A stretch of DNA of 64,000 bases. Source: Bacteroidota bacterium (GTDB taxonomy: Bacteria; Bacteroidota; Bacteroidia; Cytophagales; Cytophagaceae). The stretch spans positions 26,880-90,879 of the forward strand of contig JAEYZG010000027.1 in NCBI GenBank assembly GCA_023428135.1. Reading direction: 5' to 3'. This document shows, piece by piece, positions 27,128-36,395 of this stretch (position 1 is its first letter; each line of letters begins with the position of its first letter). The notes beneath the pieces were generated by a model. It did no database searches. It saw nothing but the letters and a program-made list of their open reading frames with translations, and was not told where the DNA came from. The position numbers and the translations under genes were made by a program.

Positions 27128-27164
27128 AGAGGCATTGGAATACATTTTCAATGCCTCTTTTTTT
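27128..27164 (+). terminator. intrinsic terminator after the M23 peptidase gene
   Basis: AGAGGCATTG (27128-27137) pairs with CAATGCCTCT (27149-27158) and runs straight into a T-run. A-residues before the left arm also allow pairing with the T-run. Confidence 0.85.
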
Positions 27165-27228
27165 ACAACATTTTGTATATAAGTTTTTTACAACTGAAAT
27201 ATTAATTAAACAAGAGGGGGTTACTTCT

Positions 27229-27261
27229 GTTGAAAAAAATGAAATTTTATTTATATTTTTG
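27229..27261 (+). promoter_or_regulatory. putative promoter of the MerR-dprA-DnaJ gene run
   Basis: GTTG at 27229-27232 serves as -33 and TATTTTTG at 27254-27261 as -7, separated by 21 nt. This fits the Bacteroidota pattern TTTG-N17-23-TAnnTTTG with one mismatch in the -33 box. The predicted start is about 25 nt before the TTG start codon at 27293. Confidence 0.5.
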
Positions 27262-27292
27262 ACATTAATAGTCCATTCAAAACCAGAAGCAT

Positions 27293-27631
27293 TTGACTTA
27301 CCAGGACAAAAAATTGGATAAGATGTATTACACCATCGGTGAGGTAGCCGAGATGTTTGGAGTTGCAGCTTCTCTAATTCGCTTTTGGGAAACCGAGTTT
27401 GACATTATTACCCCCAGAAAAAACAGAAAGGGAAACCGGCAATACACCAAAGATGATATAGAAAACATCAGGCTGGTTTATCACCTTGTTAAAGAAAGAG
27501 GGTATACCCTTCAGGGGGCAAAGGATTATATTAAAATCCATGGCACAAAAGCCAAAGAGAAGATAGAGATTATAGAATCTCTTCAGAAGGTAAAAGCTTT
27601 TCTCATAGAATTAAAGAAAAGCCTTCCTTAA
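27293..27631 (+). CDS. MerR family transcriptional regulator
   Basis: A 112-aa DNA-binding protein with an N-terminal winged-helix MerR domain (YYTIGEVAEMFGVAASLIRFWETEF, then TPRKNRKGNRQYTKDDIENIRLVYHLV). Only a short helical C-terminal part follows, without an obvious effector domain. The TTG at 27293 gives MTYQDKKLDKMYYTIG, which matches the usual N-terminus of Bacteroidota members; the ATG at 27323 would cut the first residues. Its target is unknown. It lies 37 nt upstream of dprA, so they may be co-transcribed. Confidence 0.88.
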   Translation: MTYQDKKLDKMYYTIGEVAEMFGVAASLIRFWETEFDIITPRKNRKGNRQYTKDDIENIRLVYHLVKERGYTLQGAKDYIKIHGTKAKEKIEIIESLQKVKAFLIELKKSLP

Positions 27632-27668
27632 GAAATTTTTCATTTTCAACAGCTATAAGGAATTTTTA

Positions 27669-28772
27669 ATGACTCATGCAAATGTTTATGAGGTCGCAAT
27701 AGGCCTCGTTCCTGGCATTGGTAATCAACTCACCAGGCAATTAGTAAGTTATTGTGGCGATCCGGAACAAGTCTTCAGAGAAAAGAAAGGCAAACTGCTC
27801 AAAATCCCTGGTATAGGAGAAAATATTGCACAATCCATCATTCATTCAGACATATTTTCCAAAGCTGAAAAGCAAGTAGAAATGGCCATCAAAACAGGAA
27901 CTAAAATTCTTTTTTATACCAATCATGACTATCCCGAAAGGTTAAAAAACATTATGGACGCTCCTACCCTGATTTATTACAAAGGTCAGGGCCCATTAAA
28001 TTTTCCCAAAACAGTAGGGATCGTAGGCACAAGAAATGCTACAGGATATGGAAAGGAGATAACAGAAAAAATCATCTCCGAATTAAAGGCACAAAATGTT
28101 CAAATTATCAGTGGTCTGGCATACGGCATAGACAGTTATGCTCATAAATCAGCCCTGGACAATGGATTATCTACGATTGGAGTTATGGCAACAGGTGTAA
28201 ACATTGTATATCCTGCGGTTCATAAAGAAATGGCAAACCGAATGCAGTCATCGGGAGGTATACTATCAGAATATACATTTGATACAAAGCCTGAGCCAGG
28301 TTACTTTCCGGCGAGGAATAGAATTATAGCTGGTCTGAGCGATGTTGTAATAGTCGTTGAAGCATCAAGCTCCGGAGGAGCCTTGATTACCGCGGAGTTT
28401 GCTAATGGCTATAACAGAGAAGTAATGGCTGTTCCCGGAAACATTAACAACAAATATTCTCTTGGATGTAACAACCTGATAAAATCACACAAAGCACAAA
28501 TCTATACAAAGACATCAGATATTATTGAGCTCATGAATTGGGATATCTCTGTTTTACCCCAGCCTAAAAATAAAACAGCAGAAATTCCTGAAGGACTTAC
28601 AAATGATGAAAAGAAAATATTTGAGTTGCTTATAAGCAATGGTGAAACACATATAGATGAATTATGCTGGAAAAGCCAGATACCTGTTAGTAAGATGGCC
28701 TCTCTCCTTCTTAATCTGGAATTCAGTAATCAGATAAAATCATTACCTGGGAAAAAATATAAATTAGTCTGA
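27669..28772 (+). CDS. dprA: DNA-processing protein DprA (Smf)
   Basis: DprA binds incoming single-stranded DNA and loads RecA during natural transformation. The 367-aa protein has an N-terminal helix-hairpin-helix type region (LVPGIGNQLTRQLVSYCGD, KIPGIGENIAQSII), then a Rossmann fold with GIVGTRNATGYGKEIT, SGLAYGIDSYAHKSAL and the SSSGGALITAEFANGYNR motif, and a C-terminal winged-helix domain (about 305-365). It is complete, with no frame break, so the DNA-uptake machinery may be functional; no other competence gene is in the window. Confidence 0.95.
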   Translation: MTHANVYEVAIGLVPGIGNQLTRQLVSYCGDPEQVFREKKGKLLKIPGIGENIAQSIIHSDIFSKAEKQVEMAIKTGTKILFYTNHDYPERLKNIMDAPTLIYYKGQGPLNFPKTVGIVGTRNATGYGKEITEKIISELKAQNVQIISGLAYGIDSYAHKSALDNGLSTIGVMATGVNIVYPAVHKEMANRMQSSGGILSEYTFDTKPEPGYFPARNRIIAGLSDVVIVVEASSSGGALITAEFANGYNREVMAVPGNINNKYSLGCNNLIKSHKAQIYTKTSDIIELMNWDISVLPQPKNKTAEIPEGLTNDEKKIFELLISNGETHIDELCWKSQIPVSKMASLLLNLEFSNQIKSLPGKKYKLV

Positions 28773-28799
28773 TATGGTCTTCTTTCGTATATTTTCCTG

Positions 28800-29894
28800 A
28801 TGGAAAATTATTACGAGACTTTGGGTGTGAAAAACACGGCTTCCTTTGAAGAAATCAAAGCGGCATATAAAAGTCTGGCAAAGAAATATCATCCTGATAA
28901 ACATCAGGGTGATAAATATTATGAAAATCTGTTTAAAAAGGTAAACGCTGCCTATCAAACCCTTTCAGATCCACAAAAAAGAAGATTATACGATTTAAAA
29001 CTTCATTATTACTATAACCCTCCACTAAAATCTGCAAAAGCCCCTGTCAACAGTGCTTCTAAGCCCAGGGCCAGCAGACAGCCGCGGCCCAAACCGGCTA
29101 TAACTCCTAAACCAAAAGTTTCAAATAAGGAAATAAGAATATATCTATACACTGGGCTGGCATTGATACTGCTCGTGGTTTGTTCTGTTCTTTTTTACCA
29201 TTATATGAATAATAGAATGGCAGCAAGGACTCACGAGGAAGCTGTTCAATTTGAAAAAAACGGAGAATGGTTAAAAGCCTTAGAATCCTATACAGAAAGC
29301 ATTTCCTTTGATGAAGACTATGCCCCTGCTTTTCAAAAAAGAGCTTTATTGCGACTTCACATGCTGGGAGATTATCGGGGAGCTGTTTTAGATCTTACTA
29401 AAGCAATTGAAAATACAGAAAATCCTTCATGGGACCTGTTTTATGAAAGAGGAAAGGCTAATGTCAAAATCAAAAAAAACTCAGCTGCCCTTGAAGATTT
29501 TAACGAATCTATTAAAAGAAATCCTGCTAAAGATAGTAGTTATCTGTACAGGGGAGAGTTACTTCAATACGCCAAGGGAAATTGCCAATCTGCACATCTT
29601 GATTTCATAAAGTTCCTGAAACATCAGCCAAAGTCTGAAATGGCTCTGCTTAATCTGGCCAACTGCTATCAGGAATTAGATCAACATCAAAAATCTATAG
29701 GTATTTATACTGAAATGATTAAAAACAAGCAAAGTCCCGGAATAGCTTATTATTACAGAGGGCTGGCATACTCCAGGATTGTGGATACTTCCAATGCATG
29801 CTCTGATTTTAAGAAAGCTCTGGAATTTGACATACGACAGGCAAAAAAACTACATCGCAGGTATTGTCTTAAGATAAATGATGAAGAGGACTAA
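28800..29894 (+). CDS. J-domain protein with transmembrane segment and TPR repeats
   Basis: A 364-aa protein. Residues 1-68 are a J-domain with the HPD motif (His31-Pro32-Asp33), which stimulates an Hsp70 (DnaK). A Lys/Pro-rich linker (about 78-112) leads to one membrane helix (about 118-136, LYTGLALILLVVCSVLFYH). The C-terminal part (about 145-355) is a set of tetratricopeptide repeats (QFEKNGEWLKALESYTESI and later copies). This puts the J-domain in the cytoplasm and the TPRs in the periplasm, or the reverse. It is a non-classical J-protein, not DnaJ itself, as it lacks the Gly/Phe and zinc regions. Confidence 0.85.
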   Translation: MENYYETLGVKNTASFEEIKAAYKSLAKKYHPDKHQGDKYYENLFKKVNAAYQTLSDPQKRRLYDLKLHYYYNPPLKSAKAPVNSASKPRASRQPRPKPAITPKPKVSNKEIRIYLYTGLALILLVVCSVLFYHYMNNRMAARTHEEAVQFEKNGEWLKALESYTESISFDEDYAPAFQKRALLRLHMLGDYRGAVLDLTKAIENTENPSWDLFYERGKANVKIKKNSAALEDFNESIKRNPAKDSSYLYRGELLQYAKGNCQSAHLDFIKFLKHQPKSEMALLNLANCYQELDQHQKSIGIYTEMIKNKQSPGIAYYYRGLAYSRIVDTSNACSDFKKALEFDIRQAKKLHRRYCLKINDEED

Positions 29895-29946
29895 ACAAAT
29901 TGGTCCTTTTTCCTATTTTTAACTTTTCGAAATTGAATTAAAGTTT

Positions 29947-32900
29947 ATGCGCGTTTTTTTATTAACTCTTCTTACTGTCTTTTCATTTTCCTTTAGTTTT
30001 TCTCAGGATTTTGCTCATCAATCTCCCGAGGTTCCCTATAGAAGTAAACAAAATCCTTATTATTGGAAAAACAATCCACCTACTCCCGGATATTGGCAAC
30101 AAGATGTGCATTACTATATGGATGTTTTTCTTGATGACTCCAATAATGTGCTGGTTTGCCCTGATTATAAACTTGTTTATTACAACAACTCCCCATTCGA
30201 ATTAAAGGAGCTTTACTTCCATTTACATAATAATGCCTTCATTCCGGGGTCCTATTATCATGCATTAAATATTGAAAATGATATTAAGGTAAAATTCGGT
30301 CCTACAGAAGCCAAAGGTCTTGGTACTGTAGTAGATAGCGTAAGAGTTGATGGAGAAGAAGTAAAAACGATCATAGATAATACAATCATGAAAGTAACCC
30401 TCAATAAGCCCCTTAAATCGGGAGATTCGCTTATTGTGACAATGAATTTCAAAACATATTTTGATCCGTCAGGCAGCATGAGAAGACGTATGAAGCTTTA
30501 TGAAACATTTGGTTTCAAGCACTTCGATGCCGTCCACTGGTATCCGGCAATTGCTGTATATGACCACAAATTTGCTTGGGAAACAGAACAACACCTTGAC
30601 AAAGAATTCTATGCTGATTTTGGGGCATTCGATATAAAATTAACTCTTCCTAACAATTATGTGCTTGAGGCCACAGGAACACTACTCAATGAAAAAGAAG
30701 TTTTACCTGATACCCTCAGACAAAAGCTGGACTTAAAAAACTTTGCTAAAAAGCCATTGAAAGAGGCTCCTTCTATTGTAATTCCAAGAGAAAAAGGGAA
30801 ATATAAAACCTGGATTTATCATGCAAAGAATGTCCATAATTTCGCTTTCACTGCAGATCCGCTATACAGAATAGGAGAACTGATGTGGAATGGCATCAGA
30901 GTGGTTGCCATTGCTCAGGAACCAAATGCCGCAGGATGGCAATTATCAGCTTACTTTACCGCTAATGTTATCAAAGTATATTCTCAGGATTTCGGAATGT
31001 ATGCCTGGCCTAAAATAGTTGTGGCAGATGCCAAAGACGGTATGGAGTATTCAATGCTTACACTGGATAATGGCACCTATCCTCAACATCAAAATCTTCT
31101 GGCTCATGAGGTAGGACACATGTGGTTTTATGGAATGGTTGGCACTAATGAAACATACAGAGCAATGATGGACGAAGGTTTCACTCAATTCTTAACCGTA
31201 TGGGCTATGGATAAGATTGTCGGAGAAAAGAGAGCCAGAATTGGTAAAAATAAATACATCACTAAACACGTAGACTCATCAGATACTAGGTATGAAAATC
31301 TCTACTACCCCTACCTCAACCATGTTGTAGAAGGTTATGATGATCCGCTTAACACCCACAGCTCTGACTTTCATGGCGCTATAAGACATGGGGGAAACTA
31401 TGGTCTGGTTTATTACAAAGCCGGAACCATGCTATATAACCTTCGCTATGTTCTTGGAGATGAATTATTCTCCAAAGCTATGAAGCATTACTTTAATAAA
31501 TGGAAATTCGCTCACCCTTATCCAGAAGACTTCCGTGAAGCTATTATTGAATACACCCAGACCGACCTCAATTGGTTCTTTGACCAGTGGATGGAGACTA
31601 CCAAATACATTGATTACAGCATTGATGAAGTAAAAAGAATAAGTAAAGAGAATGAATATGAAATAAAGTTTAAAAGAAAAGGGAGTATGCAAATGCCTCT
31701 GGACTTTAGAGTTAAAGCTTCCGATGGTAGTATTCACGATTTTCATATACCCAATACCTGGTTCATAAAAAAAACAAATGCGACTATTTTACCCAAATGG
31801 TATGGCTGGGGCAAATTAAATCCTACTTATAAAGCTGAAATTAAATTACCTTCTTCTATTAAAACCATTGAGATTGATCCCAAACATTATCTTGCTGATA
31901 TTGACCTGACAAACAATAAAGCCGGTGAAGGAGGAATTAAAATACTTGAATTCGAACACAGAGTACCTAACGTTACAAGCTGGACAGTACAAAAAAATAC
32001 ATTTAGACCGGATGTCTGGTACAATAGTTTTGATGGTCTCCAGGTAGGTCCATACTTCAAAGGAAGTTACTTCGGTAAATTCCAGTATTCAGCTGGAGTC
32101 TGGTTTAACACAGGTCTGGCGCAGGGTAAAAATGAAAAAGACCTTGATCTTAAACATCAATGGGTTGCTGCTGACATCTATTTAAAAAGAAACCTCTCTT
32201 TAATCTGGAAAGGGTTAAGTGCCAATAGTAATTTATATTACAATGCTGGCATTGCTAATCTGAATGCCGGTCTTGAGAAAGTGGTTCGCGAACCTGATCA
32301 AAGAGCATCAAAGTATTCCAAATTCTTTATCAATACAAAATATCTTATAACTACTAATAACTATTTTGTTTACAGGCTATATCCTGAGCAATGGGGACGT
32401 TTTCAGGGAGACTTTACATCCGGTCTGGTGAATGCAACTGTTAATCTGGGATACTTTCATTACTATACTTATGGAAAAGGTAACGGAGAATATACATTCA
32501 ATGTGAGAATTCCATCTATGGGATCTGACTATAACTATTCTTATGCTCAGTTGAATTCAATTAACCGATTCACCTTTAAAAAGTTTGAATTCAGAACACG
32601 AGTATTCGGACAAATAGGATTGGGAGATATCCCTCTTGAATCTACTTTATATCTGGCAAGTGCTAACCAGGAACAAATGCTGGATAACAGATTTACACAA
32701 GCGAGAGGTTTTGTGCCAAAAGACTGGTTAGGGTATGGCCAGAATTACAATCACTTTCAAATGGGAGGAGGTTTGAACCTCAGAGGTTTTGCTGGCTATC
32801 TGGCACCTGAAATTCATACCATAAACGGGCAAGAAACACTGATTTACAACTACTACGGAAATTCCGGAGGAGCCTTTAATGTAGAAATTGATTTTGATAA

Positions 32901-33183
32901 ATATATAAAAATCCCTGCGAAGGGGATTACTAAAAACTTCAAGGTAGACACTTACCTTTTCTCCGATTTGGGTATTCTTAATACGACCTCCGCATCGAAA
33001 AACTATTTCGGAAAATTTAGGTTAGATGCTGGTATAGGGTCTGCTGTTACATTCAAATTCGGGCCGTATGATATGAAACCTGTGACCCTCAGGTTTGATA
33101 TGCCCATTTTTGTAAATACGCCCCCAGCAGTATCTGATTATTTTAAATTCAGATACGTAATTGGCATAAACAGAGCGTTTTAA
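29947..33183 (+). CDS. M1 family metallopeptidase fused to a C-terminal outer-membrane barrel
   Basis: This 1078-aa protein has a signal peptide (VFLLTLLTVFSFSFSFSQ). Residues about 25-560 form an M1 aminopeptidase with the zinc motif HEVGH (387-391) and the third ligand Glu410 exactly 18 residues on, plus GMEYSM (near 365) in place of GAMEN. Residues about 560-660 look like an Ig-like domain. The rest (about 680-1078) is rich in aromatic amphipathic strands. It contains GGGLNLRGFAGYLAP (941-955), like the conserved (V/L)RGF/Y motif of Omp85 barrels, and ends in Phe. I infer a peptidase displayed by its own barrel. The M1 call is firm; the barrel call is inference. Confidence 0.85.
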   Translation: MRVFLLTLLTVFSFSFSFSQDFAHQSPEVPYRSKQNPYYWKNNPPTPGYWQQDVHYYMDVFLDDSNNVLVCPDYKLVYYNNSPFELKELYFHLHNNAFIPGSYYHALNIENDIKVKFGPTEAKGLGTVVDSVRVDGEEVKTIIDNTIMKVTLNKPLKSGDSLIVTMNFKTYFDPSGSMRRRMKLYETFGFKHFDAVHWYPAIAVYDHKFAWETEQHLDKEFYADFGAFDIKLTLPNNYVLEATGTLLNEKEVLPDTLRQKLDLKNFAKKPLKEAPSIVIPREKGKYKTWIYHAKNVHNFAFTADPLYRIGELMWNGIRVVAIAQEPNAAGWQLSAYFTANVIKVYSQDFGMYAWPKIVVADAKDGMEYSMLTLDNGTYPQHQNLLAHEVGHMWFYGMVGTNETYRAMMDEGFTQFLTVWAMDKIVGEKRARIGKNKYITKHVDSSDTRYENLYYPYLNHVVEGYDDPLNTHSSDFHGAIRHGGNYGLVYYKAGTMLYNLRYVLGDELFSKAMKHYFNKWKFAHPYPEDFREAIIEYTQTDLNWFFDQWMETTKYIDYSIDEVKRISKENEYEIKFKRKGSMQMPLDFRVKASDGSIHDFHIPNTWFIKKTNATILPKWYGWGKLNPTYKAEIKLPSSIKTIEIDPKHYLADIDLTNNKAGEGGIKILEFEHRVPNVTSWTVQKNTFRPDVWYNSFDGLQVGPYFKGSYFGKFQYSAGVWFNTGLAQGKNEKDLDLKHQWVAADIYLKRNLSLIWKGLSANSNLYYNAGIANLNAGLEKVVREPDQRASKYSKFFINTKYLITTNNYFVYRLYPEQWGRFQGDFTSGLVNATVNLGYFHYYTYGKGNGEYTFNVRIPSMGSDYNYSYAQLNSINRFTFKKFEFRTRVFGQIGLGDIPLESTLYLASANQEQMLDNRFTQARGFVPKDWLGYGQNYNHFQMGGGLNLRGFAGYLAPEIHTINGQETLIYNYYGNSGGAFNVEIDFDKYIKIPAKGITKNFKVDTYLFSDLGILNTTSASKNYFGKFRLDAGIGSAVTFKFGPYDMKPVTLRFDMPIFVNTPPAVSDYFKFRYVIGINRAF

Positions 33184-33267
33184 GAAACATAGTATGTATT
33201 AGTAAAGCCAAGTGCTTTATGAAACATGACTAACTATTTGTAATTAGGGCCGTAATCGTCTAGTGGG

Positions 33268-35583
33268 ATGAATAATTTCTGCAAATTTACTTTTCTTTTA
33301 ACGTTTTTATTTTTCAGCATACTGAATACTATGTATGCTCAAAAAGTATACACAGTATCAGGAACTATAAAAGATAAGTTAACCAATGAACCTATTATCG
33401 GAGTGATTGTTTCTGCCCCTTCTGCCCAGGCAGGTACTATGTCAGACGAAAACGGATTTTACAGCATATCAATTCCTTTTGATACCATTACCCTTATTGT
33501 TGAACAACTTGGCTACAAGAAGGAAATAATAATCATCAATCTTGGCCAGGATATGTCTGTGGATTTTTTGTTAGCCGATGATGATGAACATTTAAAGGAA
33601 ATAGTCGTTGAAGGAAATCCTCACAAAGAAGCGATCACTTCTACTCAGATGAGTAAAATAACCTTATCTGCCAAAGATGCTAAGCAGGTACCGGTTTTGT
33701 TTGGAGAACCTGACCTCTTAAAAATCCTTCAGCTCAAACCTGGTGTTCAATCAGGAGGAGAAGGAACTTCCGGTCTCTATGTTAGAGGCGGCGGACCAGA
33801 CCAGAATCTCTTTGTAGTTGATAATGCTATAGTTTATAATCCTAATCACCTTTTTGGCTTATTCAGTATTTTTAATACCGATGCTGTAAAAAGTATAGAT
33901 TTATATAAGGGCGATTTCCCTGCTCAATACGGAGGAAGATTATCCTCAGTGGTGGATGTCAAACTCAATGAAGGTAGTGAAACGAAAACCTCTGTAAGAG
34001 GCGGAATCGGTCTGATTGCATCCAGACTCACCGTAGACGGACCAATAAAGAAAGATAAAGCTTCTTATATCATTTCCGCAAGACGGACCTATTTTGATGT
34101 ATTTACAAGTCAGCTCAACAGAATGAATAAAAACAATTCATCTTATGACCCAATCCCAGCATATTATTTTTATGATTTGAACGGAAAAGTAAATTATACA
34201 TTAGACAAAAAGAATTCATTTTACCTGACAGGATATTTTGGCAGAGATGTTTTTAAATATGATCAAAATAGACTTGACTTTACATTCAATTGGGGAAACA
34301 CGGTTGCGGTAGGAGGCTGGAATCATATTTTTTCTGATAAGCTTAAGGTGACTACATCAATCATATATTCAGATTACCGATACAACATCAAAAACAGGTT
34401 TAAAGACTTCTCTTTTAAACTAAGTTCATTGGTAAAAGATTATACGATACAAAGTGATTTTACATACAAGCACTCAGAAAAACACAATATTAAATTCGGA
34501 ATATATGCCAGCAACCACAGATATATTGTAGGAAGACTAAGAGCTGGTACCGATGATGGCAAGGTTCAATTAGGCCTTGGGTCAGTATTTAGTTCTCAGG
34601 AAGGGGCAATTTATGCATCTGATGATTTTGATGTGGGTGTTCGTTGGAGATTTAACACCGGACTGCGTTTATCTTTATTCCGGAACAAAGCAAATTATTT
34701 CGGAGGAATAGAGCCAAGAGTTGCATTCAGGTACCTTATCAATGAAAAGATGTCATGGAAAGGAAGCTTTGCAAGGATGTACCAGTACATACATTTAATT
34801 TCAAATTCAGGAGCAAGCCTTCCTACTGATATCTGGTATCCCTCAAACAGTACTGTAAAGCCGCAGCGTTCAGATCAGGTGGCAACGGGTCTTTCTTTAA
34901 TCATTGGAGATAAATTCTTCCTGACAAATGAAGTTTACTATAAGTGGATGAAAAGGCAAATAGACTTTAAAGATGGTGCAATGATATATTCAAATCCTAA
35001 CCTGGATCAGGAATTTGTATTTGGTAAAGGATGGGCTTATGGGAATGAAATTTACCTGGAAAAAAGGAAAGGTAAGACCACTGGATGGGTCGGATATACT
35101 TTGTCGTGGACATGGAAGCAATTTCCATATATTAATAATGGGGAAAAATTCTTTGCAAGGTATGACAGAAGACATGATGTCTCAATAGTAATCGTGCACA
35201 AACTTACCGAAAGGCTAAACATCAGCGGTACCTGGGTATATGGAACCGGAAACGCAGTTTCGTTACCCAATGGCCGTTTTGTTATGCAGGATTTAGAAGG
35301 TACTAATGTTAAAATAATTCCTGTATATGGTAAAAGAAATGGATTTAGGATGCCTTCATACCACAGGATGGATCTGGGACTAATATACAAATTTATACCT
35401 AAGAAAGAAGGACGAGAGTCGGACCTTACCTTCAGCATTTATAATGTATATAACCGTAAAAATGCCTACTTCATTTATTTTGATGAAATACAAAATGAAT
35501 TTGGGATCACCACAAAGTTCCAGGCTAAGCAAGTTTCATTATTTCCTATCATCCCAAGTCTTACATATAACTTTAAGTTTTGA
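33268..35583 (+). CDS. TonB-dependent receptor with N-terminal carboxypeptidase-regulatory-like domain
   Basis: This is an outer-membrane active transporter. The 771-aa protein has a signal peptide (FTFLLTFLFFSILNTMYA), a CarboxypepD_reg-like domain (about 27-110, VYTVSGTIKDKLTNEPIIGV), a TonB plug (about 125-240, with GLYVRGGGPDQNLFVVDN) and a beta-barrel ending in Phe (LTYNFKF). It starts a two-gene unit with a DUF4249 lipoprotein 5 nt downstream. The substrate is unknown. No anti-sigma or sigma factor pair is beside it, so regulation by a FecIR-like system is not shown. Confidence 0.92.
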   Translation: MNNFCKFTFLLTFLFFSILNTMYAQKVYTVSGTIKDKLTNEPIIGVIVSAPSAQAGTMSDENGFYSISIPFDTITLIVEQLGYKKEIIIINLGQDMSVDFLLADDDEHLKEIVVEGNPHKEAITSTQMSKITLSAKDAKQVPVLFGEPDLLKILQLKPGVQSGGEGTSGLYVRGGGPDQNLFVVDNAIVYNPNHLFGLFSIFNTDAVKSIDLYKGDFPAQYGGRLSSVVDVKLNEGSETKTSVRGGIGLIASRLTVDGPIKKDKASYIISARRTYFDVFTSQLNRMNKNNSSYDPIPAYYFYDLNGKVNYTLDKKNSFYLTGYFGRDVFKYDQNRLDFTFNWGNTVAVGGWNHIFSDKLKVTTSIIYSDYRYNIKNRFKDFSFKLSSLVKDYTIQSDFTYKHSEKHNIKFGIYASNHRYIVGRLRAGTDDGKVQLGLGSVFSSQEGAIYASDDFDVGVRWRFNTGLRLSLFRNKANYFGGIEPRVAFRYLINEKMSWKGSFARMYQYIHLISNSGASLPTDIWYPSNSTVKPQRSDQVATGLSLIIGDKFFLTNEVYYKWMKRQIDFKDGAMIYSNPNLDQEFVFGKGWAYGNEIYLEKRKGKTTGWVGYTLSWTWKQFPYINNGEKFFARYDRRHDVSIVIVHKLTERLNISGTWVYGTGNAVSLPNGRFVMQDLEGTNVKIIPVYGKRNGFRMPSYHRMDLGLIYKFIPKKEGRESDLTFSIYNVYNRKNAYFIYFDEIQNEFGITTKFQAKQVSLFPIIPSLTYNFKF

Positions 35584-35588
35584 TAAGT

Positions 35589-36395
35589 ATGAGACGGATT
35601 ATTTATTTAATAGTTTGTGTATTTTTATTTTCTTGTAACAGAGAAAAAAATATAACTGTTGAGCTGCCGCAATATATCAGTCAGCCCGTTGTTGAATTTT
35701 ACCTTCAGCCGGGAAAACCCTTCCGTTTATTGCTTACGGAATCTGCTGGTTATTTCGATCCTCCACAGGTAACGCCTATTGACGGAGCTACAATTGAAGT
35801 AGTACATGCAGGTAAAGTTTACTATCCAACGCCACAGCCTTTTGGAATTAATCCTTCCAACAATAAATTTTACAACTATAGTACGGATAAAAATACATTA
35901 GTACCCTCTGATTTTGACAATGACTTCTATGTATCAATAAAGGACAAGAACGGAAGAATAATTGAAGGGCGCACAACGATTATGCGGCCTGTGGTCATTG
36001 ATACAATTAGTTTTTTCACCGATGACCCCGAAAAAGCAGCTATACTTGTTAAGTTTCAAGACAATCCTGCAACAAAAGATTACTATAGAGTCATAGTTGT
36101 ACAAGACTCCATTTCCGGAGAAGGCAAGTGGGACCAGGTTTTTAACGATGAAGCCATTCAGAGTGAGCTAGGAGGAATTAACTCTGGCTATATTTTATTT
36201 CAGGGGAGCAAAGTTATAGTACAACTCTTTCATATTAACAAAGATTATTATGACTATGTCACTTCAACAAAAAATGCGGCTGACTCTAACGGTAATCCAT
36301 TTGCACAACCATCAAAGATTATGTCAAATGTAAATGGAGGAATAGGCATTATAACAGGGTTTCAGCCAACTGAAAAACAACTTATTGTGCAATAA
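35589..36395 (+). CDS. DUF4249 domain lipoprotein, partner of the TonB receptor
   Basis: A 268-aa lipoprotein of the DUF4249 family, which is repeatedly found next to CarboxypepD_reg-type TonB receptors in Bacteroidota. The start is the ATG at 35589 (MRRIIYLIVCVFLFSC, lipobox LFSC); a TTG nine bases earlier is less likely. The mature protein is beta-rich (VVEFYLQPGKPFRLLLTESAGYF, TPIDGATIEVVHAGKVY). The family is thought to sit at the cell surface with its receptor, as an inferred role like SusD. The 3' end overlaps the convergent CCG-domain gene by 14 bp. Confidence 0.83.
   Translation: MRRIIYLIVCVFLFSCNREKNITVELPQYISQPVVEFYLQPGKPFRLLLTESAGYFDPPQVTPIDGATIEVVHAGKVYYPTPQPFGINPSNNKFYNYSTDKNTLVPSDFDNDFYVSIKDKNGRIIEGRTTIMRPVVIDTISFFTDDPEKAAILVKFQDNPATKDYYRVIVVQDSISGEGKWDQVFNDEAIQSELGGINSGYILFQGSKVIVQLFHINKDYYDYVTSTKNAADSNGNPFAQPSKIMSNVNGGIGIITGFQPTEKQLIVQ

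Noticed and set aside
35580..35588. TTG start for the DUF4249 gene
   Set aside because: The ATG three codons later gives a clean lipoprotein signal and needs no overlap with the TonB receptor stop.
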